Of a stretch of 41,743 nucleotides of DNA, positions 7,046 to 14,504 are shown piece after piece; positions within the stretch are counted from its first letter, which is position 1, and every line of letters begins with the position of its first letter. Position numbers and translations under genes: made by a program. Source of the stretch: [Clostridium] symbiosum. GTDB lineage: Bacteria > Bacillota > Clostridia > Lachnospirales > Lachnospiraceae. The stretch is taken from assembly GCA_021769625.1 (NCBI GenBank), contig JAETSN010000034.1:1-41743 (forward strand), written 5' to 3'. Below the pieces are notes generated by a model that did not search any database, had not been told where the DNA came from, and was given only the letters and a program-made list of their open reading frames with translations.

Positions 7046-7588
7046 ATGGCTTACAGATATAAAGATTATGTTCATTTTAAGAAGATAGAAGCGGATAAAA
7101 AAGAGGACTGCCGTTTCCTGATCGCGTATGATCTGGATGGCGGGTGTAAACGCAAAAAAGCTTTGGTCGTAATGAAGAATCCCAGCAAAGCGGATCAGAA
7201 TATTTCGGACCAGACCATTAATCATGTTTTGGAATATATGCACGAATTTAGATACTCTGAAGTGTACATAATGAATTTGATCCCTAAGTACGGCACGGAT
7301 TCCAAAACTATGAATGATGATCTTTCCGAAAGAGGAGATCTGCTGAAGAAAAATGATGATCTGATCTATGCAGTCAGCAGAGGTGTCTCAAAGGTGTTCG
7401 CAGCCTGGGGAGGAAAGAGCGGTTTTGATAAGGAATATTATGATGAAAGGGTACAGTCGGTGAAAAACCGTTTAAAGGATAAAATATTGTACTGCTATGC
7501 AATAAATAAGACGAATCAGGAGCCAAAGCATCCTGGACGCAATCAGTGGAAAAAGGGAAAGCCGGAACAGGATTTTGTGACCTTGTAG
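7046..7588 (+). CDS. DUF1643 family protein
   Basis: A 180-residue soluble protein with the DUF1643 signature MKNPSKADQNISDQTINHV near residue 44, followed by YSEVYIMNLIPKYGTDSK and a Trp-Gly segment VFAAWGGKSGF. The family's function is unknown; it is scattered across bacteria and sometimes occurs near restriction or mobile genes, which is not evident here. The ribosome binding site is weak (GCGGGAAAT). It follows the nicotinamidase-like gene by 12 nt and ends before a strong bidirectional terminator, so the two genes are probably one transcript. Confidence 0.8.
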   Translation: MAYRYKDYVHFKKIEADKKEDCRFLIAYDLDGGCKRKKALVVMKNPSKADQNISDQTINHVLEYMHEFRYSEVYIMNLIPKYGTDSKTMNDDLSERGDLLKKNDDLIYAVSRGVSKVFAAWGGKSGFDKEYYDERVQSVKNRLKDKILYCYAINKTNQEPKHPGRNQWKKGKPEQDFVTL

Positions 7589-7612
7589 ATGACAGCTTGA
7601 TGGCGGAAATCT

Positions 7613-7637
7613 AAAAAGCCCGTAAACACGGGCTTTT
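7613..7637. terminator. Bidirectional intrinsic terminator
   Basis: AAAAAGCCCG and CGGGCTTTT pair around TAAACA. T tracts on both strands let it serve the DUF1643 gene on the + strand and the tRNA-Ala gene on the minus strand. Confidence 0.88.
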
Positions 7638-7641
7638 CGAA

Positions 7642-7714
7642 TGGAGATAGGGGGACTCGAACCCCTGACCTATACGTTGCGAACGTATCGCTCTCCCAAC
7701 TGAGCTATATCCCC
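7642..7714 (-). tRNA. tRNA-Ala (anticodon CGC)
   Basis: On the minus strand the acceptor stem GGGGATA/TATCTCC contains the G3-U70 wobble pair that identifies alanine tRNAs. The anticodon stem ATACG/CGTAT holds the loop TTCGCAA (anticodon CGC, codon GCG), and the T arm contains GGTTCGAGTCC. The discriminator is A and CCA is not encoded. The gene is 73 nt with discriminator. Confidence 0.97.
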
Positions 7715-7723
7715 ATCGCATTT

Positions 7724-7752
7724 ATTATAGCTCTTTTGTCGAAAGAATGCAA
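7724..7752 (-). promoter_or_regulatory. Sigma-A promoter of tRNA-Ala
   Basis: On the minus strand TTGCAT (7747-7752), 17 nt, TATAAT (7724-7729), ending 9 nt before the tRNA 5' end. Confidence 0.85.
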
Positions 7753-7854
7753 GGAGAAGATTGAAGAAACTTTATAACAGTCTATTGTTTTTCATTGTCG
7801 ATCAATGCATCTTTAGTAAGCGAAAAATAAATTTTCCGTTTGCTATAAGTAAAA

Positions 7855-8145
7855 ATGATGAAAGGAATGAGTGCTCCCATGATCGAAGCGGAACATTTTA
7901 AGCATCTGAACTATATAAAGAAGGAACCCCTGAGCGGCAGCATGGACGGAATGCGCTATATGCTGATGAAGAAGACAGAAGGGGAGGAGACATATATGGA
8001 GGGCATTGTCTGGCCGGAACCATTGGGATATGCCAAAACCCCGGAAGAGCAGAAGACAAGGAAGCGTTTTTCCCTGGATGCGTCGGGCATGGCGGAGGCG
8101 ATAGAGTGGCTGAATGAGATGTATCGGAAATATTGGGAAGAGTGA
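7855..8145 (+). CDS. Hypothetical protein, 96 aa
   Basis: A small soluble protein with the block EAEHFKHLNYIKKEPLSGSMDGMRYMLMKK followed by EETYMEGIVWPEPLGYAKTPEEQKTRKRF and a C-terminal helix EAIEWLNEMYRKYWEE. I recall similar short unnamed proteins in Lachnospiraceae but can name no function. The start is unsure: none of the ATGs at 7855, 7858, 7867 and 7879 has an ideally placed ribosome binding site, and AAAGGA at 7859-7864 could serve 7879. It stands alone between tRNA-Ala and a new promoter at 8155. Confidence 0.6.
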   Translation: MMKGMSAPMIEAEHFKHLNYIKKEPLSGSMDGMRYMLMKKTEGEETYMEGIVWPEPLGYAKTPEEQKTRKRFSLDASGMAEAIEWLNEMYRKYWEE

Positions 8146-8154
8146 GTATTTTAT

Positions 8155-8183
8155 TTGGCAAAAATCAAAGATTGTGGTATGAT
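8155..8183 (+). promoter_or_regulatory. Sigma-A promoter
   Basis: TTGGCA (8155-8160), 17 nt, TATGAT (8178-8183). It would drive the small Cys-rich gene at 8276 and perhaps the Suf genes beyond it, as no terminator is visible between them. Confidence 0.65.
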
Positions 8184-8275
8184 TGATGCAGCAAAAAACA
8201 AGCGGGGCTGCCGCCGGATGATCAGCAGATGAGCGGACTGATGGCAGGCGGTGAATAATAAGAAGAGGCAGGTTT

Positions 8276-8560
8276 ATGGAAAAACAGGAATATCCCTGCG
8301 CGGCAGGGGACATATTATACAGGATCATGGATAACTGCGGCGGCTGTGAATTTGAGACGGAGGTCTGTCAGCAGCGTACCTGTAAGCATTACCGGAAGTA
8401 TGTGGAGGCGATGACGGTAAAGTCGATAGAGGTACGGCACAGCAGCGGGGAAGACCTGTTCTATATCCGTGGGGAGGAGAGCGGCACGGATGCGCTTTTC
8501 GGATGGACGGCATTCAGGACTGAGCAGGAAGCTTTGGCACGGTTGGATAGTTTCAACTGA
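8276..8560 (+). CDS. Hypothetical Cys-containing small protein
   Basis: A 94-residue protein with cysteines spaced CGGCEF, EVCQQRTC and one near the N-terminus, suggesting a small zinc- or metal-binding fold in residues 8-42, followed by a short beta-rich tail. There is no signal peptide. GAAGAGGCAGG lies upstream of the ATG at 8276. It precedes sufC by 105 nt with no terminator between, so cotranscription with the iron-sulfur genes is possible. No family recognised. Confidence 0.6.
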   Translation: MEKQEYPCAAGDILYRIMDNCGGCEFETEVCQQRTCKHYRKYVEAMTVKSIEVRHSSGEDLFYIRGEESGTDALFGWTAFRTEQEALARLDSFN

Positions 8561-8665
8561 GAACAGGCAAGCTAAAGAAGTTGTTTCTGGACCTTTGGTG
8601 CATGGAAGCATGTCCGGGAAGTTTTGCGTGAAAGTTCCCAATATTTTTGAGAAAAAGGAGTCAGC

Positions 8666-9415
8666 ATGTTAGAATTACAGAATGTACAGTACGATGTGGA
8701 AGGAAATAAAGAGATCCTGAAAGACATCAATCTGAAAATAGAAGAGAGATTTGTGGCGGTGACAGGACCCAACGGAGGAGGAAAATCCACTCTGGCAAAG
8801 ATCATTGCTGGTATCGTAAAACCCACCGCCGGGCGCATCCTGCTGGATGGGGAGGATATCACGGAGGCTTCCATCACGGAGCGCGCGGGGAAAGGCATCA
8901 GTTATGCCTTCCAGCAGCCGGTCCGTTTTAAGGGGCTTACTGTGAAGGATCTGCTCACACTGGCGGCAGGGAAAAATACCAGTGTGCAGGAGGCGTGCAG
9001 TATTTTATCCGAAGTGGGGCTCTGCGCAAGGGATTATATAAACCGGGAAGTGAACGCTTCCCTGTCGGGCGGGGAGTTAAAGAGGATCGAGATCGCCATG
9101 ATCATAGCGAGAGGCACGCGGTTTTCCATTTTCGACGAGCCGGAGGCGGGGATCGATCTTTGGAGTTTCAACAGCCTGATCAATGTGTTTGAGAAAATGT
9201 ACCGCGAGATGGGCGGCTCCATCCTGATTATCTCCCATCAGGAGCGGATCTTAAATATAGCGGACCGGATCATCCTGATCGCGGACGGCAGAGTGCAGAA
9301 GAGCGGCACAAAAGAGGAAATACTGCCGGAACTTCTGGCAACGACCGGTGGCAGCGCTTGCGACGTGCTGCTCTCGAAGAATGAGAATCGAAAAGAGGGC
9401 GGAGCGGATGCATGA
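8666..9415 (+). CDS. sufC: Fe-S cluster assembly ATPase SufC
   Basis: A 249-residue soluble ABC ATPase of the SufC type. The Walker A motif GPNGGGKST is at residues 34-42, the Q-loop segment YAFQQPVRFKG near 80-90, the signature LSGGE at 133-137, Walker B FSIFDEPEAG at 153-162 and the H-loop His at 191. SufC powers rearrangement of SufB/D-type scaffolds during cluster assembly in the cytosol. The next gene, 53 nt downstream, encodes the SufB/D-type partner, giving a two-gene minimal SUF (SmsCB-like) set without sufS, sufU or sufE nearby. AAGGAG lies six bases before the start. Confidence 0.9.
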   Translation: MLELQNVQYDVEGNKEILKDINLKIEERFVAVTGPNGGGKSTLAKIIAGIVKPTAGRILLDGEDITEASITERAGKGISYAFQQPVRFKGLTVKDLLTLAAGKNTSVQEACSILSEVGLCARDYINREVNASLSGGELKRIEIAMIIARGTRFSIFDEPEAGIDLWSFNSLINVFEKMYREMGGSILIISHQERILNIADRIILIADGRVQKSGTKEEILPELLATTGGSACDVLLSKNENRKEGGADA

Positions 9416-9468
9416 TGGCAGACCTGTGGGCTGAAAAATATAAAAATTAAACTGGAGAATTGATTTAT

Positions 9469-10386
9469 ATGGACATCATACAAAAAACATTACTGGAAGA
9501 GGTGGCAGGGCTGCACGAAGTGCCGGAGGGGGCTTACAATATCAGGGCCAACGGTGAACTGGACAGCAGGCAGACCACAGCCAATATCAACATTGTGACA
9601 AAAGAGGACAAGCCCGGTATCGATATCATCATCGCGCCGGGCACAAAGAACGAGAGCGTGCATATCCCTGTGATCATTTCCCAGACCGGCTTGAAGGATC
9701 TGGTCTACAATGACTTTATCGTGGGGGAGGATGCGGACGTGACGATCATAGCGGGCTGCGGCATTCACAACGGCGGGGATCAGGATTCCGCCCATGACGG
9801 CATCCACAGTTTTTATCTCGGAAAGAACGCGAAGGTGCGGTATGTGGAAAAGCACTATGGTTCCGGGGACGGAAACGGCCGCAACATGATGAACCCCACC
9901 ACGATTATCGAGTTGGCGGAGGGCGCCAGCATGGAGATGGAAACAGTGCAGATCAAGGGCATTGATTCCACTACCAGAGTGACCAGGGCAAGACTCAGGG
10001 AAAACTCCAATCTTGTGATCAGGGAGAAGATCATGACCCACGGAAAGCAGTCTGCGGTCACGGATTTCACGGTGGATATGGATGGAGCTGGCAGCAGCGC
10101 CAATGTGGTGAGCCGTTCTGTGGCAAAGGAAAATTCCCATCAGAAGTTTGTCTCTGTGATCAACGGCAATAACCGCTGCGCAGGACACACGGAGTGTGAT
10201 GCGATCATCATGGACAACGCCAGCGTGACGGCGCTGCCGGAGCTCACCGCAAACCATGTGGATGCAAATCTGATCCACGAGGCGGCGATCGGGAAGATCG
10301 CGGGAGAGCAGCTGATTAAGCTGATGACGTTAGGGCTGACGGAGAAAGAGGCGGAAGAACAGATCGTGAACGGATTTTTGAAGTAG
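9469..10386 (+). CDS. SufB/SufD-type Fe-S scaffold (minimal, SmsB-like)
   Basis: A 305-residue protein of the SufB/SufD core family, shorter than classical SufB (about 465 aa) or SufD (about 425 aa) because the N-terminal helical domain is reduced. The beta-helix core is clear (GIHSFYLGKNAKVRYVEKHY, then TTRVTRARLRENSNLVIREK), and the C-terminal helical domain holds ELTANHVDANLIHEAAIGKI, where SufBD families carry a conserved His (GATIGKI-like). A Cys appears in GHTECDAII. It would pair with SufC to form a BBCC-like complex. The ATG at 9469 has GGAG eleven bases upstream; a TTG at 9460 is too close to that site. Confidence 0.85.
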   Translation: MDIIQKTLLEEVAGLHEVPEGAYNIRANGELDSRQTTANINIVTKEDKPGIDIIIAPGTKNESVHIPVIISQTGLKDLVYNDFIVGEDADVTIIAGCGIHNGGDQDSAHDGIHSFYLGKNAKVRYVEKHYGSGDGNGRNMMNPTTIIELAEGASMEMETVQIKGIDSTTRVTRARLRENSNLVIREKIMTHGKQSAVTDFTVDMDGAGSSANVVSRSVAKENSHQKFVSVINGNNRCAGHTECDAIIMDNASVTALPELTANHVDANLIHEAAIGKIAGEQLIKLMTLGLTEKEAEEQIVNGFLK

Positions 10387-10420
10387 CGGCATACGATAAA
10401 ACAGTGAAAAAAGATAAGAA

Positions 10421-10457
10421 AAGAGACCGGTTTTTGGATAGCCGGTCTCTTTTTTCT
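10421..10457. terminator. Bidirectional intrinsic terminator
   Basis: AAGAGACCGG and CCGGTCTCTT pair around TTTTTGGATAG, with T6 on the + strand and TTTTCTTATC on the minus strand. It ends the Suf operon and the convergent penicillin-binding protein gene. Confidence 0.88.
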
Positions 10458-10516
10458 CTTTTTCGTATTTTGTGTCTGATCTGCCTGTTTACGGCGTACT
10501 GCGGGGGGAAACAGGA

Positions 10517-13246
10517 TCACTCCTGCGGGGTGACCGCCCCTTCTGCAGGCTGTTCCGGCTGCTCTTCCGGCATACCGTAACCGATGCCTGCGGCGGCCAT
10601 TTCCGCCTGCTGTAATTGCAGCAGTCCCTCATAGCCCGGCGTTGCAAAAAACATGGCATTATGCTGGCAGGTGACGGTGGGCGTCTGCGGCGCGGTAAGC
10701 CCGGCAGGATCTTCCTCGGTGCCCTGAGGCTGCTGCGCTGTTGTATCACCTTCCTCCGTACCTTCTTCGGCAGGGGGCGTCAGCGTATCCGGATTTAAGG
10801 TCAATACGCCGGACACTTTAAACGGACATTCCGGACTGGCAGGTACGGGACCTGTCAGGTAGCTGTATGCGCAGACCGCCCCTGCGTAATGGACATTGCA
10901 GGAGGTGGTAGGCACGGTGCCCTCCGCGAAATATTCTGATTTAATTGTGGCGTCACAAAGTCCCGGCACCGGCAGCTTGCCGGACTGGGAACAGACCTGT
11001 GCCGTCACAATGCCCGAAGGAGTCGGGAAGGACTGATTCGGCAGTTCTTCATGGATCTGGGACATCACGGTGCGCCAGAGATTCCTTGCAAGCCTCTTCT
11101 CCTGATCAGTGCGGAGCTTGGTGGAGACTAAAGTATTGTCGTAACCTGCCCAGACTGATGCGGTATAGTAAGGAGTATATCCGGAAAACCATACATCTAC
11201 ATAGTCGGAGGTGGTGCCCGTTTTTCCGGCGATGGACATATTGCCGAAATTGACCGAGGCGCCGGTGCCGCTTGTGACAACGTCCTGCATGGCGCTTGTG
11301 AGCAGGAAGGAGGTGGTCTCCTTCATCACCCGTCTGGTCTGCTGTGTCTCCGTCTTATCGATAATGATATTACCGTCGTGGTCCGTGATCTTTGTGTACA
11401 GGATCGGTTCGTTGTAAATGCCGCCGTTTGCGATGGAAGCATAGGCCGCGGTCAGTTCCTCGTTTTTCACGCCGTCCGTGATACCGCCGAGAGCCAGGGA
11501 CTGCTGGATATCGGAGTAGACTTCGTTTCCGACTACCTTATCGGTGACAAGGGTAGTGAAACCGAGGCTTTGCAGATAATCAAAACCAAGCTGCGGCGTG
11601 ATCTGCGTCAGGGTCTTTACGGCGATGATATTGACGGACTGCCGGATACCGTCCCGGAAAGAGCAGATGCCGCGGAATTTATTATCGGCATTGTTGACAG
11701 GTTTGCCGCCTTCGTAGCTGTAAGGCTCATCCATGTGGACATCCGCCAATGTGAGGCCTGCGCTGTCCAATGCGGGAAGGTAGGTGGAGACGATCTTAAA
11801 GGTGGAACCGGGCTGCCTTGTGGTATCTGTCGCGCGGTTCAATGTCCTGCTGGCGGTCTTTGGCCCCCTTCCGCCTACCATAGCCACCACATGTCCCGTG
11901 CTCTGGTCCTCCACAACAATGGAAACCTGAGGCTGGGGGGTATAAGTGATATTTTCACCGTAGATCTCGTCCCCCTCCTGCATGATGGCTTCCTTATAGA
12001 AATCGATATCCGCCTGCGCGTCTTCCATGGAAGAGTAGAGCGGGCTGTAATTATTTTTTACGGTCTCCTTGTACCATTTCATCATCTTCTGGGTGTTAAA
12101 GTTTTCCAGATCGCCGTTCGGATGCTGGATCGTCAGTTCGTAGGCAAGTTCCCATTTGGTGTCGGACGGGAAGTTCTCTTCGTTGGTAAAAGCCTCGTCG
12201 CAGATGCGCTGGATCGAAGGGTCCTGCGTGGAATATATCTTCAGCCCGCCGCTGTAGAGCAGGTAAAAAGCGCGATTTTCAGAATAACCTGCATTGATCA
12301 GATCCTCCATCACATCATCCACGAGGGCATCCACAAAGTAGGAGTTGACAGTGTCATCCTTCACCTCAAGGTTGACGCTCTGAATGCGGGAGTAAGGATC
12401 GTCCGCCATTGCTTCATCGAATTCCGCCTGACTGATATAGCCCTGTGCCAGCATCTTTTTCAGCACATCGTCCCGCCGTTCTTTATTCTTATCGGGATGG
12501 CTGATCGGATTCAATCTGGAAGGATTCTGGGTGATTGCCGCGATAACGGCGCATTCCGAAAGATTGAGCTGACTTACATCCTTATTAAAGTAACGTTTGG
12601 ATGCCGCCTGCACTCCGAGGGTATTCTGGCCGAGGTTGATCGTGTTCATATAGTTTTCCAGAATCTTGTCCTTGTCCATGGTTTTTTCCACTTCCAGGGC
12701 GAGATACTGTTCCTGTACTTTACGTCTTACTTTTTCCGAGAAATGTTCTTCGCTGGTCCAGCTCGTCAGCACGTTGTTTTTGATGAGCTGCTGGGTGATG
12801 GTACTGGCGCCCTGAGAGAAATTCCGGTTTTTAATGCCGATCCATGCAGCACGGAAGATACCCTGGATATCGATGCCGTTGTGCTGGTAAAAGCGTTCGT
12901 CCTCGATAGCGACAAAGGCATGCGCCATGTTTTCGGGAATCTGGGACATGGCAACCGGTTCCCTGTTGGAATCGGAGGATACCAGCTTGCCGATCTGACG
13001 GCCGTCGATATCGTAGACGAAGGTGGAAAAACCGGAGGGGGAAACATCTATATTTTCCATACTCGGCGCCGAGGCGAGGATACCCTTAAAAGCGCCGAAA
13101 CCGGCGGCAGCACCGATGACACCCACCGAAACGATGGCGGCCAAAAAAAGTTCCAGTACAAAAAGCGTGATTTTTTTGCCCCAGCGGCCGTGATGTGCGT
13201 TCAGTTCTTTCTGCCGCCTGCGGACACCTTTTTTTCCGTAATTCAT
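10517..13246 (-). CDS. Class A penicillin-binding protein (PBP1A-type)
   Basis: A 909-residue bifunctional cell-wall synthase. After a short basic cytoplasmic tail a membrane anchor spans about 26-49. The GT51 transglycosylase domain shows EDERFY (catalytic Glu115) and QGASTITQQL at 145-154. The transpeptidase domain has the active-site Ser in STFK (481-484), SVN at 537-539 and KTGTT from 675. The C-terminal 200 residues are a Cys-containing and then Pro/Glu/Thr/Gln-rich tail of low complexity. It polymerises and cross-links peptidoglycan outside the membrane. The gene is monocistronic, with a consensus promoter at 13388-13416 and a palindromic leader. A 640-codon antisense frame is a shadow of this gene. 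Confidence 0.95.
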   Translation of the reverse strand: MNYGKKGVRRRQKELNAHHGRWGKKITLFVLELFLAAIVSVGVIGAAAGFGAFKGILASAPSMENIDVSPSGFSTFVYDIDGRQIGKLVSSDSNREPVAMSQIPENMAHAFVAIEDERFYQHNGIDIQGIFRAAWIGIKNRNFSQGASTITQQLIKNNVLTSWTSEEHFSEKVRRKVQEQYLALEVEKTMDKDKILENYMNTINLGQNTLGVQAASKRYFNKDVSQLNLSECAVIAAITQNPSRLNPISHPDKNKERRDDVLKKMLAQGYISQAEFDEAMADDPYSRIQSVNLEVKDDTVNSYFVDALVDDVMEDLINAGYSENRAFYLLYSGGLKIYSTQDPSIQRICDEAFTNEENFPSDTKWELAYELTIQHPNGDLENFNTQKMMKWYKETVKNNYSPLYSSMEDAQADIDFYKEAIMQEGDEIYGENITYTPQPQVSIVVEDQSTGHVVAMVGGRGPKTASRTLNRATDTTRQPGSTFKIVSTYLPALDSAGLTLADVHMDEPYSYEGGKPVNNADNKFRGICSFRDGIRQSVNIIAVKTLTQITPQLGFDYLQSLGFTTLVTDKVVGNEVYSDIQQSLALGGITDGVKNEELTAAYASIANGGIYNEPILYTKITDHDGNIIIDKTETQQTRRVMKETTSFLLTSAMQDVVTSGTGASVNFGNMSIAGKTGTTSDYVDVWFSGYTPYYTASVWAGYDNTLVSTKLRTDQEKRLARNLWRTVMSQIHEELPNQSFPTPSGIVTAQVCSQSGKLPVPGLCDATIKSEYFAEGTVPTTSCNVHYAGAVCAYSYLTGPVPASPECPFKVSGVLTLNPDTLTPPAEEGTEEGDTTAQQPQGTEEDPAGLTAPQTPTVTCQHNAMFFATPGYEGLLQLQQAEMAAAGIGYGMPEEQPEQPAEGAVTPQE

Positions 13247-13311
13247 ATGATAAATAACCTGTGCCTTTCTTTCAATATATGTTTTTCATTAATCCGGTAA
13301 AATGCGGGAAA

Positions 13312-13384
13312 CTTCTTAATCTGCTAGGCAGATCAAGAAGTAGCGAATAGTTATGTAGCGAAGTCCTTCGCTACATAACTATTC
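13312..13384. repeat. Two tandem palindromes in the PBP leader
   Basis: Palindrome 1 has perfect 19-nt arms, GAATAGTTATGTAGCGAAG (13345-13363) and its complement (13366-13384), with a 2-nt centre. Palindrome 2, CTTCTTAATCTGC/GCAGATCAAGAAG (13312-13340), has one mismatch and a 3-nt centre. They are only 4 nt apart and start at the predicted transcription start of the PBP gene. No T tract follows on the minus strand, so they are not simple terminators; an operator, mRNA-stabilising structure or REP-like element are options. Confidence 0.85.
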
Positions 13385-13387
13385 TTC

Positions 13388-13416
13388 ATTATAATATAAT
13401 CTATCAAAAATGGCAA
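13388..13416 (-). promoter_or_regulatory. Sigma-A promoter of the PBP gene
   Basis: On the minus strand TTGCCA (13411-13416), 17 nt, TATAAT (13388-13393). Transcription would start at about 13381, inside palindrome 1, leaving a leader of about 135 nt. Confidence 0.8.
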
Positions 13417-13548
13417 ATTAAGGTTTTATTACAAATATGTACAGGATTTTAAATTTTATGCCGAAGATATGGAGAAAGGCGGAAGACGGGGCCGGATCGG
13501 AACAGGCGGCAGTATGGCACAGGATAGAAAAGGGTAAACTTTGCGGTC

Positions 13549-13577
13549 TTGCATAGTTGGAAAAATTCGGGTATTTT
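13549..13577 (+). promoter_or_regulatory. Sigma-A promoter of the YigZ-family gene
   Basis: TTGCAT (13549-13554), 17 nt, TATTTT (13572-13577), about 50 nt before the start codon at 13628. Confidence 0.55.
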
Positions 13578-13627
13578 ATAAGGAAGAGAATATTTTGGCA
13601 GAATCGGCGGAAAAAGGATAGTATTGT

Positions 13628-14281
13628 ATGGAAAAAGAAAAAATGCTGGAACAACCGATGGAATATCGCGTGTTATTAAAAGAGAGCACAGGGGAGATCG
13701 AAGAGAAAAAATCCCGGTTTATCTGTGTGATAAGGCCGGTGCATTCGGAGCGGGAAGCGGCGGCGTTCATAGAGGAAACGAAGAAAAAATACTGGGATGC
13801 GCGGCATAACTGCTCGGCTTTTGTGATCGGAAGCAGGCAGGAGCTGACAAGGTGCAGCGATGACGGAGAGCCTGGCGGTACGGCGGGGCGGCCCATGCTA
13901 GAGGTACTTTTGGGAGAGGGACTCTGCGATGTGGCGGCGGTTGTGACCAGATATTTCGGCGGGACGCTGCTCGGCACAGGAGGGCTTGTGCGGGCATACA
14001 GCGGCGCGGTAAAAGAAGCGCTCTCCCATGCGGAGACGGGGATGATGCGCTATGGAGTGAAACTGAAGATCGAGACGGATTACAACGGTGTGGGAAAGAT
14101 TCAGCACCTGCTCGGGAAAAGAGGGATCTCGCCGGAGGCGGAATACGGGGAAGCCGTCTGCTTTGTGGCAGCGGTTCCTGCGGGGGAGGCGGAGGAACTG
14201 CGGAAAGAAATCACGGAGGCGACGAACGGAAAGGCGGTGCTGACAGAGCAGGAAAAAATTTATTTCGTTGACAAGGAATAA
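13628..14281 (+). CDS. YigZ/IMPACT family protein
   Basis: A 217-residue protein of the UPF0029/YigZ family. The N-terminal IMPACT domain holds EEKKSRFICVIRPVHSEREA, KYWDARHNCSAFVIG and the signature DDGEPGGTAGRPMLEVL near residue 77, followed by VVTRYFGGTLLGTGGLVRAYSGAV. The C-terminal ferredoxin-like DUF1949 domain spans about 140-210. The family is related to eukaryotic IMPACT, which binds GCN1 and modulates translation-stress signalling; the bacterial role is unknown but probably ribosome- or nucleic-acid-linked. A weak AAGGA site lies 11 nt before the ATG. The mgtE promoter lies inside its 3' end, so mgtE has independent transcription. Confidence 0.9.
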   Translation: MEKEKMLEQPMEYRVLLKESTGEIEEKKSRFICVIRPVHSEREAAAFIEETKKKYWDARHNCSAFVIGSRQELTRCSDDGEPGGTAGRPMLEVLLGEGLCDVAAVVTRYFGGTLLGTGGLVRAYSGAVKEALSHAETGMMRYGVKLKIETDYNGVGKIQHLLGKRGISPEAEYGEAVCFVAAVPAGEAEELRKEITEATNGKAVLTEQEKIYFVDKE

Positions 14282-14296
14282 AGTGGTCACTATAAT
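14268..14296 (+). promoter_or_regulatory. Consensus sigma-A promoter of mgtE
   Basis: TTGACA (14268-14273), 17 nt, TATAAT (14291-14296), a perfect consensus pair. The -35 overlaps the last codons of the YigZ-family gene. The transcript would have a leader of about 160 nt. Confidence 0.85.
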
Positions 14297-14375
14297 AATA
14301 GAAGCTGAAAAATGGCAGCTCGATAACGCGGTGTCCTCCGGTCGGCGGATGCCGGAAAGAAAGGTGGTGGTTTTT

Positions 14376-14504
14376 ATGAAGAAGAGTACGGCAAAATGCA
14401 GCAGCGATAATCCTCTGCCCCGAAGTAGGCGCATAAAAATCACAACTGAAAAGGAGAGCTGCTATGGAAATGATACAGGAAGAAAGAACCCAGCAGGAAA
14501 TTAA
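14376..14504 (+). CDS. Putative mgtE leader ORF (42 aa), overlaps mgtE
   Basis: A 42-codon frame, beginning MKKSTAKCSSDNPLPRSRRI, starts 8 nt after a good AAGGTGG ribosome binding site and ends 41 nt inside mgtE in another frame. It is Lys/Arg/Ser-rich with prolines at NPLPRS. Upstream of it a CCGG/CCGG hairpin lies near 14338-14355. The layout is that of a leader peptide whose translation could affect initiation at mgtE, as proline-containing mgtL does for mgtA in enterobacteria, but no homology is claimed. It may also be chance coding within an RNA-based regulator. I could not match the leader to the M-box consensus. Confidence 0.4.
   Translation: MKKSTAKCSSDNPLPRSRRIKITTEKESCYGNDTGRKNPAGN

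Noticed and set aside
9490-10278. Minus-strand frame of 262 codons opposite the SufB/D-type gene
   Set aside because: It is a shadow of the scaffold gene, His-rich by base composition and without family similarity.
11378-13300. Plus-strand frame of 640 codons opposite the penicillin-binding protein
   Set aside because: Despite its length it is antisense to a gene with all catalytic motifs intact; its translation resembles no family and has no start signal. High GC at third positions explains the open frame.
14297-14463. M-box (ykoK) magnesium riboswitch before mgtE
   Set aside because: I compared the leader with the conserved M-box blocks I remember and found no convincing match, so only an unassigned leader is reported.
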